Shown here one piece after another: positions 23,688 through 31,940 of a DNA stretch of 41,719 bases. The position numbers and the translations under genes are program-made. The notes under the pieces are model-generated. The model made no database searches. It had not been told where the DNA came from and saw only the letters and a program-made list of their open reading frames with translations. Position 1 is the first letter of the stretch. Each line of letters begins with the position of its first letter. The DNA is from Caulobacter sp. CCUG 60055 (lineage in GTDB: Bacteria; Pseudomonadota; Alphaproteobacteria; Caulobacterales; Caulobacteraceae). The DNA is taken from NCBI RefSeq assembly GCF_022750545.1, contig NZ_PUIC01000020.1:1-41719 (forward strand), read 5' to 3'.

Positions 23688-24128
23688 ATGAAAGCGACTG
23701 ACACCGTGCCCCTGGACGGCCAGCTCTGCTTCACCCTGTACGGGACGACGCTGGCCATCAACCGGACCTACAAGCCCATGCTGGACGAACTCGGGCTGAC
23801 CTATCCCCAATACCTGGTGCTGAGCGTGCTTTGGGAAGCCGACGGCCAGACGATCGGCGGGATCGCCGAGCGGCTGGACCTGGAGCCTAGCACGGTCACG
23901 CCGCTGGTGAAGCGGCTGGAGCAGGCGGGCTTGGTGACGCGCGAGCGCAACCCCGCCGACGAGCGGCAGGTGCGGGCGCGGCTCACCGCGGCGGGCGCGG
24001 CTCTGCAGGCGCGCACCGGCTGCCTGACCGAGGCCCTGCTCGAACGCTCGGGCCTCACCGTCGCCGAGATCATCGACCTGAACGCCAAGGTCCAGCGCGT
24101 GCGCGACGCGCTCGTCGAACGGCTCTGA
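23688..24128 (+). CDS. MarR-family regulator, OhrR-like with two cysteines
   Basis: 146 aa winged-helix repressor. DGQLCFTLYGTTLAINRTYK and LGLTYPQYLVLSVLWE are the OhrR-type N-terminal blocks, with the redox cysteine position occupied (Cys14). A second cysteine in ARTGCLTEALLER (Cys112) corresponds to the resolving cysteine of two-Cys OhrR proteins. The winged helix is visible as LEPSTVTPLVKRLEQAGLVTRERNPADERQ (positions ~66-95). ATG at 23688 gives the family's usual N-terminus; the frame is open further upstream but runs through O2. Known OhrR proteins sense organic hydroperoxides by cysteine oxidation and usually control ohr; here the divergent partner is an alpha/beta hydrolase. Confidence 0.88.
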   Translation: MKATDTVPLDGQLCFTLYGTTLAINRTYKPMLDELGLTYPQYLVLSVLWEADGQTIGGIAERLDLEPSTVTPLVKRLEQAGLVTRERNPADERQVRARLTAAGAALQARTGCLTEALLERSGLTVAEIIDLNAKVQRVRDALVERL

Positions 24129-24143
24129 GGCCGCGCGGCGGCC
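24129..24143 (+). terminator. Small stem-loop after the MarR gene
   Basis: GGCCGC-GCG-GCGGCC begins directly after the TGA. It is a six-bp GC stem with a 3-nt loop and no T-run; a weak terminator candidate. Confidence 0.35.
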
Positions 24144-24171
24144 GTCGGGATCGATCGACGGCGTCGTGATG

Positions 24172-24190
24172 TTGCAATTTTTGCAAATTT
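24172..24190. promoter_or_regulatory. Operator candidate 1 for the XRE-cupin regulator
   Basis: TTGCAATTTTTGCAAATTT, matching TTGCNNNNNTTGCAAATTT. The same 19-bp pattern occurs at 26634-26652 before the epimerase gene. It also reads as TTGCAA repeated with a 9-base period. It lies 38 bases before the start of the serine hydrolase. Confidence 0.6.
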
Positions 24191-24227
24191 ACCTCCCTAT
24201 GCGCCGACAAGAAAACGGGAGGACGTC

Positions 24228-25802
24228 ATGAAGGTGCGAATGAGGGGGATCGTCGCGGCCCTGATGGGCGGGGTCTGCGCCCTGGCGGCGGCCGGCGGGG
24301 CCGGCGCGGCGGGGCCGGCGACGCTGAGCGCCCGGCAGATCGACGAGGTGGTGGAATCCGCCCGCAAGGCGTTCGACGTGCCCGGCGTCGCCGTGGCGGT
24401 GATCCAGCCGGGCCAGGCGCCCTATCTGAAGGGCTACGGGACGAGGGACGGGGCGGGCTCGCCCCCGGTCGACGCCGACACGCTGTTCGGCATCGGCTCG
24501 ATCAGCAAGGCCTTCACCACCATCGCCATCGCCATGCTGGCCCAGGAGGGCAAGCTCGACTGGAACGACCCGGTGATCAAGCACATCCCGGAGTTCCGCA
24601 TGGCCGACCCGTGGGTGACGCGGGAGTTCACCATCCGCGACCTGGTCACCCACCGCTCGGGCCTTGGGCCCTACGCCGGCGACCTGATCATCCTGACCGA
24701 CAGCAAGGCCAACCGCAAACAGGTGTACCAGGCCCTGGCCAACCTGCCGGCCGCCACCAGCTTCCGCACCACCTACGCCTATGACAACCTGCTCTACATC
24801 GTCGCCGGCGATCTGGTCGAGCGGGTCTCGGGACAGTCCTGGCAGGACTTCGTCACCGCCCGCATCCTGAAGCCGCTCGACATGTCGGGCTGCGTCGCCG
24901 ACCAGCTGCGGCTGGGCAAGGACGCGCCCAAGGCCGTGGCGCACGACTACGCCGACGGCAAGCTGGAGGCGGTGGACTTCCCGCTGCCCCAGGTGACCGT
25001 CCCGGCCGGCGGCATCTTCTGCAACGCCCAGGGCATGGCCAAGTGGATGGCCTTCAACCTCGGCGCGCCCTCGGCGGTGAAGCTGGACAAGGCCCGGGCC
25101 GAGGAGCTGTTCCGCCCGGTCACCCCGACCCCGACCAATCCGGCGGCGGCCCAGTACGCCGGCGCCAGCTTCTCGGCCTACGGCCTGGGCTGGTTCCTGC
25201 AGGACAGCTACGGCCGGCGCGAGGCCCAGCACGGCGGCGGCCTGCCCGGCATGGTCAGCCAGATCAGCATCTTCCCCGGCTCGGGCTTCGGGGTGATGGT
25301 GATGAGCAACAAGAGCACCCGCGCCTCCAGCGCCATCGCCATGCGCCTGGCCAACCTGGCGTTCAGCGACCATCCGCAGGACTTCATCCCCAAGATGGGC
25401 GCGGGCGAGCTGCAGGCGGTCGCCCAGGCGGCCAAGACCGTCACCGACGTCAAGGCCGCTCCCCGCGCCGGCTCCGCCGCGCGGGCCGCCCTGCCGCCGG
25501 CCAGCTATGTCGGCCGCTACCGCGACCCCTGGTTCGGCGAGGTCGAGGTGCGCGTCGACAACGGCGCCCTGGTCATGGACCTGGGTTCGAAGTCGCTCAC
25601 CGGCCCGTTGAACCACGTCGACGGCGACCTGTTCGTCGCCGCCTGGCGCGACCGCGGCCTGAACGCCGACGCCTACGCCAACTTCCGGCAGGACGAACAG
25701 GGGCGCATCGTCGCCATCAGCATGCAGGCGGTGTCGCCGCGCACCGACCCGTCGTTCAACTTCCACGATCTGCATCTGGTCAGGGAGGACGCGCAGAGAT
25801 AG
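24228..25802 (+). CDS. Exported class-C beta-lactamase-family serine hydrolase
   Basis: 524 aa member of the PF00144 family (D-aminopeptidase/esterase/DD-peptidase-like). GGAGG precedes the ATG. Signal peptide at residues 1-27 (LAAAGGAGAAG). Active-site motifs: SISK (Ser91/Lys94), YAYDNLLY (Y-x-N) and QHGGGLPG (HGG in place of KTG). The C-terminal ~110 residues (YVGRYRDPWFGEVEV to the end) form a lipocalin-like DUF3471-type domain. Unlike the relative at 5275 it has no C-terminal membrane helices, so it is free in the periplasm. It ends at or next to the start of the regulator gene, forming a two-gene unit under operator candidate 1. A role in peptide or cell-wall-fragment hydrolysis is inferred from the epimerase and TonB receptor nearby. 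Confidence 0.88.
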   Translation: MKVRMRGIVAALMGGVCALAAAGGAGAAGPATLSARQIDEVVESARKAFDVPGVAVAVIQPGQAPYLKGYGTRDGAGSPPVDADTLFGIGSISKAFTTIAIAMLAQEGKLDWNDPVIKHIPEFRMADPWVTREFTIRDLVTHRSGLGPYAGDLIILTDSKANRKQVYQALANLPAATSFRTTYAYDNLLYIVAGDLVERVSGQSWQDFVTARILKPLDMSGCVADQLRLGKDAPKAVAHDYADGKLEAVDFPLPQVTVPAGGIFCNAQGMAKWMAFNLGAPSAVKLDKARAEELFRPVTPTPTNPAAAQYAGASFSAYGLGWFLQDSYGRREAQHGGGLPGMVSQISIFPGSGFGVMVMSNKSTRASSAIAMRLANLAFSDHPQDFIPKMGAGELQAVAQAAKTVTDVKAAPRAGSAARAALPPASYVGRYRDPWFGEVEVRVDNGALVMDLGSKSLTGPLNHVDGDLFVAAWRDRGLNADAYANFRQDEQGRIVAISMQAVSPRTDPSFNFHDLHLVREDAQR

Positions 25803-25810
25803 TGGAGCGC

Positions 25811-26521
25811 ATGAGCCGAACCACCGCCAACCTCGACCAGGAAGCGCCCGCGGAGTCCGTCGGGGCCCGCGTGCGCCAGATCCGCAAGAGCCGCAAGCTC
25901 ACCCTGGAGCAGCTCTCGGGCCTCACCGGCATTCCGGTGTCGTCCCTGTCGCGCATCGAGAACACCCGCCTCGGCCTGACCGTCGAGAAGGTGCGCACGC
26001 TGGCCAAGGCCCTGGAGGTCACGCCGGAGACCCTGCTGACGCTCGCCGCCGAAGATGACCTGGCCCCCCGCAAGGCCTCGCCGTCGCCGGTGGCGACGCC
26101 GGGGAGCGTGTCGGTCGACCGGGCGCGGGGGCGCGAGGTCGACCGGTTCGGCGACGCGGCGGTCCACTACATGTTCGACCGCAACGAGCCGCGCGCGCTG
26201 GACTGCCTGTATTTCCAGCTGCAGCCGATCAGCATCTGGGACTCGGAGTTCGTCCGCCATCCGGGGGAGAAGGTGCTCTATCTGGTGACGGGCGAGATCC
26301 TCGCCTATATCGAGGGCCGCTCGCCGATCATCCTTGAGACGGGCGATTCCCTGCACATGGACGGCAGCGTCTGGCACAGCGTGGTGGCGATCAACGGCCG
26401 CGCCGCCGAGCTGTTCGTGGCCTATCATCATGGCGGCCGCCACGGCTCGGACGCCTTCGAGGCGCAGGCCTTCACCCCGGAAAGCTGGGCGGCCCTGTCC
26501 CAGCGTTCGAAGCGGCCTTAA
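25811..26521 (+). CDS. XRE-family regulator with C-terminal cupin sensor domain
   Basis: 236 aa. HTH at residues ~15-70 (GARVRQIRKSRKLTLEQLSG, then SSLSRIENTRLGLTVEKV). A linker follows, then a cupin-2 barrel (HPGEKVLYLVTGEILAYIEG and GDSLHMDGSVWHSVV). This layout matches PuuR/HipB-type regulators, which bind a small metabolite in the cupin. ATG at 25811 is chosen; an in-frame GTG at 25802 overlapping the upstream stop is possible. It is cotranscribed with the hydrolase and lies just before the second copy of the TTGC...TTGCAAATTT motif, so it most likely represses both units until its ligand, perhaps a peptide breakdown product, is present. Confidence 0.88.
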   Translation: MSRTTANLDQEAPAESVGARVRQIRKSRKLTLEQLSGLTGIPVSSLSRIENTRLGLTVEKVRTLAKALEVTPETLLTLAAEDDLAPRKASPSPVATPGSVSVDRARGREVDRFGDAAVHYMFDRNEPRALDCLYFQLQPISIWDSEFVRHPGEKVLYLVTGEILAYIEGRSPIILETGDSLHMDGSVWHSVVAINGRAAELFVAYHHGGRHGSDAFEAQAFTPESWAALSQRSKRP

Positions 26522-26633
26522 GGCCGCGCGCGCGCACCGCCGCGCCGGCCCCCAGGCGTCGTCGCCAGGGCCCCGGCCGGAACCCCGCCCTCGGCTCCAT
26601 CATCCGGCGAGCCTGTTTCGCATCCTCCATATT

Positions 26634-26652
26634 TTGCTTGAATTGCAAATTT
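26634..26652. promoter_or_regulatory. Operator candidate 2 for the XRE-cupin regulator
   Basis: TTGCTTGAATTGCAAATTT fits TTGCNNNNNTTGCAAATTT, the pattern found at 24172. It sits in the 175-base gap before the epimerase gene. Confidence 0.6.
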
Positions 26653-26676
26653 TCTTTGCGATAAATGCAAAGAAAA
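26650..26676. promoter_or_regulatory. Perfect inverted repeat before the epimerase gene
   Basis: 10-bp arms TTTTCTTTGC and GCAAAGAAAA (26650-26659, 26667-26676) around GATAAAT. It overlaps the end of operator candidate 2 and contains further TTTGC/GCAAA half-sites, so it may be a second binding site of the same regulator. It is too AT-rich to be a strong terminator. Confidence 0.5.
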
Positions 26677-26696
26677 GCGTGCGAGGGGATGGCGTC

Positions 26697-27677
26697 ATGA
26701 AGGTTTCAGTCGAGCGGCGGCATATCGGGCTGCAGCGCCCGTTCCGCGTTTCGTTCGGCGCCATCTCGGGCATGGACGTCGTCGGGGTCGAGATCGAAAG
26801 CGGCGGCGTCCGCGGCCTGGGCGAATGCTGCCCGATGCAGATCTTCGACCAGACGCCGGAATCGGTCCTGAGCGACATCGCCGCCATGGCGCCGCGCATC
26901 GAGCGCGGCGAGATCAACCGCGAGCGCCTGCAGGCCGCCATGCCGGCCGGGGCCGCGCGCAACGCGCTGGACTGCGCGCTGTGGGACTACGAGGCCAAGC
27001 GTTCGGAAAGCTCGGTCTGGGACCTGACGGGCCTGCGCCCGGTCGACAGCGTCCCGGCGGACATCTCCATCGGCATCGAGACCCCGGAAGAGACCGCCCG
27101 CATCGCCGCCGCCTGCCGCGACGCGGGGATGATCAAGCTGAAGCTCGGCGGCGAGGACGACCTGGCCTGCGCCCGCGCGGTCCGCGAGACCCTGCCGCAG
27201 ACGGCGCTGTTCGTCGACGTCAACGGCGGCTGGACCCTGGAGCGCCTGAACGCGCTGGCCCCGCGCCTGGCCGAGCTGGGCGTGTTCATGATCGAACAGC
27301 CGCTGCCCCGGGGCCAGGACGCCGTCCTCGACGGCTACAACAAGGCCATCCCTCTGTGTGCGGATGAATCCTGCCACACCCGCGCCGACCTCGACCGGCT
27401 GGCCGGCCGCTACGACTACGTCAACATCAAGCTCGACAAGACCGGCGGCCTGACCGAGGCCCTGGCCCTGGCCCGCGCCGCCGAGGCGCGCGGCATGCGG
27501 CTGATGGTCGGCTGCATGATGGGCTCGGGGGTGGCCATCGCCCCGGCCTATGTCGTGGCCACCCTCTGCGAAATCGTCGACCTCGACGTGCCCCTGATCG
27601 TCAAGGACCCCGCCGACGCGCGGGTCGTCCACGACGGACGGCGCCTGCATCGGTTCGCCGGCGACCTGTGGGGCTGA
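26697..27677 (+). CDS. Dipeptide epimerase (L-Ala-D/L-Glu epimerase-like, enolase superfamily)
   Basis: 326 aa enolase-superfamily enzyme of the muconate-lactonising subgroup, inverting the C-terminal residue of a dipeptide. Catalytic features: MIKLKLGG (Lys147/Lys149, KxK), metal ligands FVDVNGGW (Asp174), MIEQPLP (Glu200) and ADES (Asp223), and NIKLDKTGG (Lys245/Lys248) opposite. EIVDLDVPLI supplies the D-x-D motif that binds the dipeptide amino group in characterised Ala-Glu epimerases. No signal peptide; cytoplasmic. ATG at 26697 follows GAGGGG. The next gene (TonB receptor) starts 31 bases later in the same operon. In murein recycling such enzymes convert L-Ala-D-Glu to L-Ala-L-Glu; other dipeptide specificities exist, so the substrate remains open. 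Confidence 0.88.
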   Translation: MKVSVERRHIGLQRPFRVSFGAISGMDVVGVEIESGGVRGLGECCPMQIFDQTPESVLSDIAAMAPRIERGEINRERLQAAMPAGAARNALDCALWDYEAKRSESSVWDLTGLRPVDSVPADISIGIETPEETARIAAACRDAGMIKLKLGGEDDLACARAVRETLPQTALFVDVNGGWTLERLNALAPRLAELGVFMIEQPLPRGQDAVLDGYNKAIPLCADESCHTRADLDRLAGRYDYVNIKLDKTGGLTEALALARAAEARGMRLMVGCMMGSGVAIAPAYVVATLCEIVDLDVPLIVKDPADARVVHDGRRLHRFAGDLWG

Positions 27678-27708
27678 AACAACAAAAAAACTCTCGGGAG
27701 GAATTCAA

Positions 27709-29928
27709 ATGACAAGGCTGAACAGCAGGCTCTTCGCGACCAGCGGCCTCGTGCTCGGCTGCGCGCTCATCGCCGCCCCGGCGGCGGCGCAGACCGCCCC
27801 GCCGCCGGCGACGGCCGAGGTCGAGACCATCGTGGTCACGGCCCAGAAGCGCGCCGAACGGCTGCAGGACGTGTCGGCCTCGATCGCCGCCGTTTCGGGG
27901 AGCGACATCGCCGAGACCGGCAAGAACGGCTTCGCCGACGTGATGGCCTCGGTGCCCAGCCTGTCGATGGTGTCGCAGGGGCCGGGCCTTTCCACCCTGG
28001 CCCTGCGCGGGATCACCACCGGCGGCGTCCGCAACGACGAGCCGCAGAACAAGGAGACCGTCGGCGTCTATATCGACGAGACGCCGATCTCGGTGAACGG
28101 GTTCAACCCCGACCTCGGCCTCTACGACATCTCGCGCATCGAAGTGCTGCGCGGGCCGCAGGGCACGCTCTACGGCTCCGGCTCGATGGGCGGCACCATC
28201 CGCATCATCACCAACAAGCCCAGGTTCGGCAGCTTCGAGGGATCGGCCGAGGCCACGCTGTCGCAGACCGAGCACGGCGGTACCAACTCCGGCGTCAAGG
28301 GCATGGTCAACATCCCGCTGGCCGAGGACGGCCTGGCCCTGCGCGCCATCGCCTACCGCACCTACACCAGCGGCTACATCGACAACGACCTGACCGGCCA
28401 GCACAACATCAACGACGCCGAGACCACCGGGGCGCGGGTCGAGCTGGGCGCGCGGATCGGCGAGAACCTCCGCGCCAACTTCAGCTACATGATCCACGAC
28501 CTGGAGACGGGCGGGCGCTCGGAACAGACCTCGCCCTACCACCGGCTGACCCGCGGCTTCGACGGCCTGACCGACCGGATCAACATCTTCAACGCCACCC
28601 TGGACTACGACCTGGGCTGGGCGGGGGTGACCTCGTCGACCTCGTACATGAAGAAGCGGAACACCAACCGCAATTCGCTGGAGTTCCTGCTCAACACCGC
28701 CTTCGGCTTCAACTCGACCGCGCCGCTGGTCGATACCACCGCCATCGAGGACTTCTCGCAGGAGTTCCGCATCACCTCGTCCGGCGACGGGCGGCTGAAC
28801 TACGTCGTCGGAGCCTTCTACCAGGACCGCAAGCGCGACTACACCCAGGCGGCCGACGTGGCCGGCATCGACGCCTTCACCGGGACGTCCTCGACGGGGC
28901 TGGGTGCGCAGCACGCCGATCAGGCCTTCTATGGCGTGCAGGATATCCACCAGAAGCAGAAGTCGCTGTTCGGCGAAGTGTCCTACAAGCTGACGGACAA
29001 GCTCACCGCCACCGCCGGCCTGCGCTACTTCGATTTCAACGAGGCCTATCGCACCTATTCCTCGGGCCTGTTGAACGGCGGCGCCGACAGCGGCCGGGGG
29101 AACTTCTCCGAGAGCGGCTTCACTCCCAAGTTCAACCTCTCGCTGGCGGCGACCAAGGACAACCTGATCTATCTGCAGGTGGCCAAGGGCTTCCGGCTGG
29201 GCGGGGTCAACACCACCGTGCCCGTCGACCTGTGCCGCGCCGACCTCGAGCGGCTGGGCCGCACCAACGCCGCCGGCAGCTTCGGGTCGGACTCGGTGTG
29301 GAACTACGAGATCGGCTCGAAGAACCAGCTGATGGACCGCCGGCTGACCCTGAACGCCAGCGCCTATCTGATCGACTGGAGCAACATCCAGACCACGCTC
29401 AACCTGCCCTCCTGCTCGTTCTCGTTCCGCACCAACGCCGGCACGGCCCGCAGCCTGGGGACGGAGATCGAGGCCCGCTACGCCTTCACCAAGACCCTGG
29501 AGGTCTACGGCAACCTCGGCTTCACCGACTCGACGCTGACCGAGGACGTGCCGTTCACGCCGTGGAAGAAGGGCGACCGCGTGCCCGGCGTGGCCAAGTA
29601 TCAGGTCAGCGCCGGGGCCCGGCAGGCTCTGACGTGGTTTAAGGAGGACGACTCCTATGTCCGCCTCGACTACAGCTACGTCAGCAGCATGAACACCAAC
29701 TTCGACACCAACGGGGTCAACAGCCGGCGCTACGGCGACTACCACATCGTCAACCTGCAGGCGGGCGTGCGCGTGCCGGGGCGGCCGCTGGAGGTGTCGC
29801 TGTTCGCGCGCAACCTGCTGGACGGCGACGGCCGGGTGCTGTCCATAGCCGGCGGCCTCGTCGGTCCGGAACGCTTCATCACGGTGCAGCCCCGCACCGT
29901 CGGGGTGACGCTGCAGGCGACCTTCTAA
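27709..29928 (+). CDS. TonB-dependent outer-membrane receptor
   Basis: Complete 739 aa receptor. Signal peptide at residues 1-26 (ALIAAPAAAQ), TonB box-like VETIVVTAQKR (~residues 39-49), plug with IEVLRGPQGTLYGSGSMGG followed by TIRIITNKP, then a barrel ending LQATF with terminal Phe. GGGAGG precedes the ATG. It belongs to the large Caulobacter/sphingomonad-type family, like the receptor at the left edge. Its position between a dipeptide epimerase and an MFS transporter, below a putative cupin-regulated promoter, suggests that it imports a peptide or cell-wall-derived ligand; this is inference. Confidence 0.93.
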   Translation: MTRLNSRLFATSGLVLGCALIAAPAAAQTAPPPATAEVETIVVTAQKRAERLQDVSASIAAVSGSDIAETGKNGFADVMASVPSLSMVSQGPGLSTLALRGITTGGVRNDEPQNKETVGVYIDETPISVNGFNPDLGLYDISRIEVLRGPQGTLYGSGSMGGTIRIITNKPRFGSFEGSAEATLSQTEHGGTNSGVKGMVNIPLAEDGLALRAIAYRTYTSGYIDNDLTGQHNINDAETTGARVELGARIGENLRANFSYMIHDLETGGRSEQTSPYHRLTRGFDGLTDRINIFNATLDYDLGWAGVTSSTSYMKKRNTNRNSLEFLLNTAFGFNSTAPLVDTTAIEDFSQEFRITSSGDGRLNYVVGAFYQDRKRDYTQAADVAGIDAFTGTSSTGLGAQHADQAFYGVQDIHQKQKSLFGEVSYKLTDKLTATAGLRYFDFNEAYRTYSSGLLNGGADSGRGNFSESGFTPKFNLSLAATKDNLIYLQVAKGFRLGGVNTTVPVDLCRADLERLGRTNAAGSFGSDSVWNYEIGSKNQLMDRRLTLNASAYLIDWSNIQTTLNLPSCSFSFRTNAGTARSLGTEIEARYAFTKTLEVYGNLGFTDSTLTEDVPFTPWKKGDRVPGVAKYQVSAGARQALTWFKEDDSYVRLDYSYVSSMNTNFDTNGVNSRRYGDYHIVNLQAGVRVPGRPLEVSLFARNLLDGDGRVLSIAGGLVGPERFITVQPRTVGVTLQATF

Positions 29929-29991
29929 CCGGCGCGCGCCTGTTCATCCGCCCGCGGCGGCGCCAGTCCGCGACGGCCAAGTCATGGAGCC

Positions 29992-31350
29992 ATGGCAGTG
30001 ATCATCAGTCCGTCGTCCGCCGATCGGGGCGAAGCAGGGGCGGCCGCGGGCCAGGGGGAGGCCCCCTGGCCGTCGCCGGCGCGCGGCTGGACGGCGGTGG
30101 CCATCTTCTGCGTCGCCGCCATCCTTTCGTATACGGATCGCCAGATCCTCAGCCTGCTGGTCGACCCGATCCGCGCCGACCTGAAGATCACCGACACCCA
30201 GATCGGCCTGCTGCAGGGCGTCGCCTTCGCCCTGGTCTATTCGGTGGCGGGCCTGCCCTTCGGCCGGCTGGCCGACCTCGTGGCGCGGCGCACGGTGATC
30301 CTGAGCGGCGTGGTCATCTGGAGCCTCGGCACGCTGCTGTGCGGCCTGTCCGATTCGTTCTGGATGATGTTCGCCGGGCGCTTCGTGGTCGGGATCGGCG
30401 AGGCCGCCCTGGCTCCGGCGGCGGTGTCGATGATCGGCGACCTCTTCGCGCCGCGGCGGCGGGGCCTGGCCACCGGGACCTTCATGATGGGCATGGTGGT
30501 CGGCGGCGGGGCGGCCATCGCCATCGGCGGGGTGATCCTGACCGTCGCCGCCACCGGCGCCTTCGCCGGCCTGCCGCTGCTGGGCGGCCTCGCGCCATGG
30601 CGGATCGCGCTGGTGCTGCTCAGCCTGTCGGGCGCGCCCATGCTGGTCATGCTGTCCCTGGTGCGCGAGCCCGAACGGCGCGGCGCCGACGGCTCGGGCG
30701 CGGCGATCTCGGGCTCGGCGTTCGGCCAGCTCCGCCGCTACCGCAAATCGTTGGCGCCGTTGGTCCTGGGCTGCGCCCTGATGTCGGTGGGCGACTTCGC
30801 CCTGGTCGCCTGGGCGCCGTCGCTGCTGTCGCGCAACTACGGCATGGCGCCGGGCCAGATCGGGGCCTGGCTGGGGATCATCCTGGCCGTCACCGGCGTG
30901 GCCGGCGCGGTCGGCGGCGGCTTCCTCAGCGACTGGTTCGCCCAGAGGCGGGGGCCGTCCGCCCGCGCCAGCCTGGCCGTGGGGCTGGCGGTGATCGCCG
31001 CGCCCTGGTCCCTGGTCTGGGCGACCGGCGCGCCCTGGTCGCTGCTGGCCCTGATCAGCCTGTGGTCGCTGTTCTCGTCGATGACCGCCATAGCCGGCGT
31101 CGCGGCGGTCCAGGAGATCGTCCCCAACACCCTGCGCGGGCTCAGCATCTCGCTGATCGCCTTCGGCAACATCATGATGGGCCTGGGCGTCGGCACCACG
31201 GCCGCCGGCGTCCTGGCCGACAAGGTGTTCGGCGACCCGCACGCCCTGGGCCAGGCCCTGACGCTGTGCGTCACGCCTGCGGCGCTGGGCGCCGTGCTCT
31301 GCTTCTTCCTGGCCGCCCGCGCCCGTCGGCGCACCGGCGTGGAGGCCTGA
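29992..31350 (+). CDS. MFS transporter (spinster-like)
   Basis: 452 aa with about 12 hydrophobic helices. After a ~35-residue hydrophilic N-terminus come ILSYTDRQILSLLVDPIRAD and GRLADLVARRTVILSG (the MFS loop 2-3 signature G-x-L-A-D), then GRFVVGIGEAALAPAA. This pattern is common in MFS transporters of the spinster-like group near TonB receptors in alphaproteobacteria. The gap to the receptor is 63 bases and no terminator is seen, so it is probably the last gene of the epimerase operon and carries the ligand or its product across the inner membrane. GTG at 29998 is an alternative start. Confidence 0.88.
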   Translation: MAVIISPSSADRGEAGAAAGQGEAPWPSPARGWTAVAIFCVAAILSYTDRQILSLLVDPIRADLKITDTQIGLLQGVAFALVYSVAGLPFGRLADLVARRTVILSGVVIWSLGTLLCGLSDSFWMMFAGRFVVGIGEAALAPAAVSMIGDLFAPRRRGLATGTFMMGMVVGGGAAIAIGGVILTVAATGAFAGLPLLGGLAPWRIALVLLSLSGAPMLVMLSLVREPERRGADGSGAAISGSAFGQLRRYRKSLAPLVLGCALMSVGDFALVAWAPSLLSRNYGMAPGQIGAWLGIILAVTGVAGAVGGGFLSDWFAQRRGPSARASLAVGLAVIAAPWSLVWATGAPWSLLALISLWSLFSSMTAIAGVAAVQEIVPNTLRGLSISLIAFGNIMMGLGVGTTAAGVLADKVFGDPHALGQALTLCVTPAALGAVLCFFLAARARRRTGVEA

Positions 31351-31362
31351 ACACGGCCGGCG

Positions 31363-31698
31363 TCAGGATTGCAGGATCTGGTGTTCGACGGCGGCGCGGT
31401 CGACGCCGGGCAGGGCGGCCAGCCGGTCGCACAGGGCGCGGGCCTGGCGGGGGCGCAGGCCCACCACCTTCAGGCGGTGGTCGTGGCTGTCGCCCCGGCG
31501 GGCCAGGTGCAGGGCCTCCAGCCGTCCGCCGGCCTCGCCGATCAGCTCCAGCGCGGCGATGGCCACGGCCAGCCGGTCGCGGGTGACGACCTCCAGCACA
31601 TGGGTGAGGACCGAGCCGGGGAAGGCCTGCTCGATCTCGTCGTCGGCCGAGCGATGGCCGGGGAGGTCCGGGACGGGGCGAAGGGCGGATTGCGGCAT
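31363..31698 (-). CDS. Small ACT-like domain protein
   Basis: 111 aa. The central part (SVLTHVLEVVTRDRLAVAIA, then LIGEAGGRLEALHLARRG, DHRLKVVGL and ALCDRLAALPGV) follows the beta-alpha-beta-beta-alpha-beta pattern of ACT domains such as the acetolactate synthase small subunit. The sequence is too short and divergent to name IlvM or IlvH, and no large subunit is nearby. ATG at 31698 is preferred because GGAG (complement of 31708-31711) is 9 nt away; ATGs at 31704 and 31713 are in frame. It is convergent with the MFS gene with 12 bases between stops and divergent from the carbonic-anhydrase-like gene. Confidence 0.6.
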   Translation of the reverse strand: MPQSALRPVPDLPGHRSADDEIEQAFPGSVLTHVLEVVTRDRLAVAIAALELIGEAGGRLEALHLARRGDSHDHRLKVVGLRPRQARALCDRLAALPGVDRAAVEHQILQS

Positions 31699-31819
31699 GG
31701 TCATGCGCTCCATGTCGAACGAGTTGACGAAAGGGCGCAGGTCCGTCCCGTTTCGTTGCCGATCATCGGCCGCATCGTCTCTGGAGAGACCGCCACCTTG
31801 CCCGGGAAGGCAGGTTGGC

Positions 31820-31836
31820 GTTGGGCCGGGCCCAAC
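31820..31836. repeat. Inverted repeat in the 31699-31940 intergenic region
   Basis: GTTGGGCCGGGCCCAAC, with 8-bp perfect arms about a single central G, followed by TCTT. It lies in the 242-base gap between two divergent genes, where it could be an operator. I see nothing else firm in that gap. Confidence 0.4.
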
Positions 31837-31940
31837 TCTTGATGCCCGGCCTGCATAGCCGGTTCGGCCGCGTCTTTCAACGCCCCGCCGGGCTGGCTAG
31901 GTTGGCCGTCCCCATAAGCCGGTAAGCGGAAGCGAAGACG

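Noticed and set aside
27601-29745. A 714-codon minus-strand open frame opposite the TonB receptor
   Set aside because: Mirror of receptor codons (Val/Gly/Ala/Asp-rich), no signal, no recognisable domain, and no start context.
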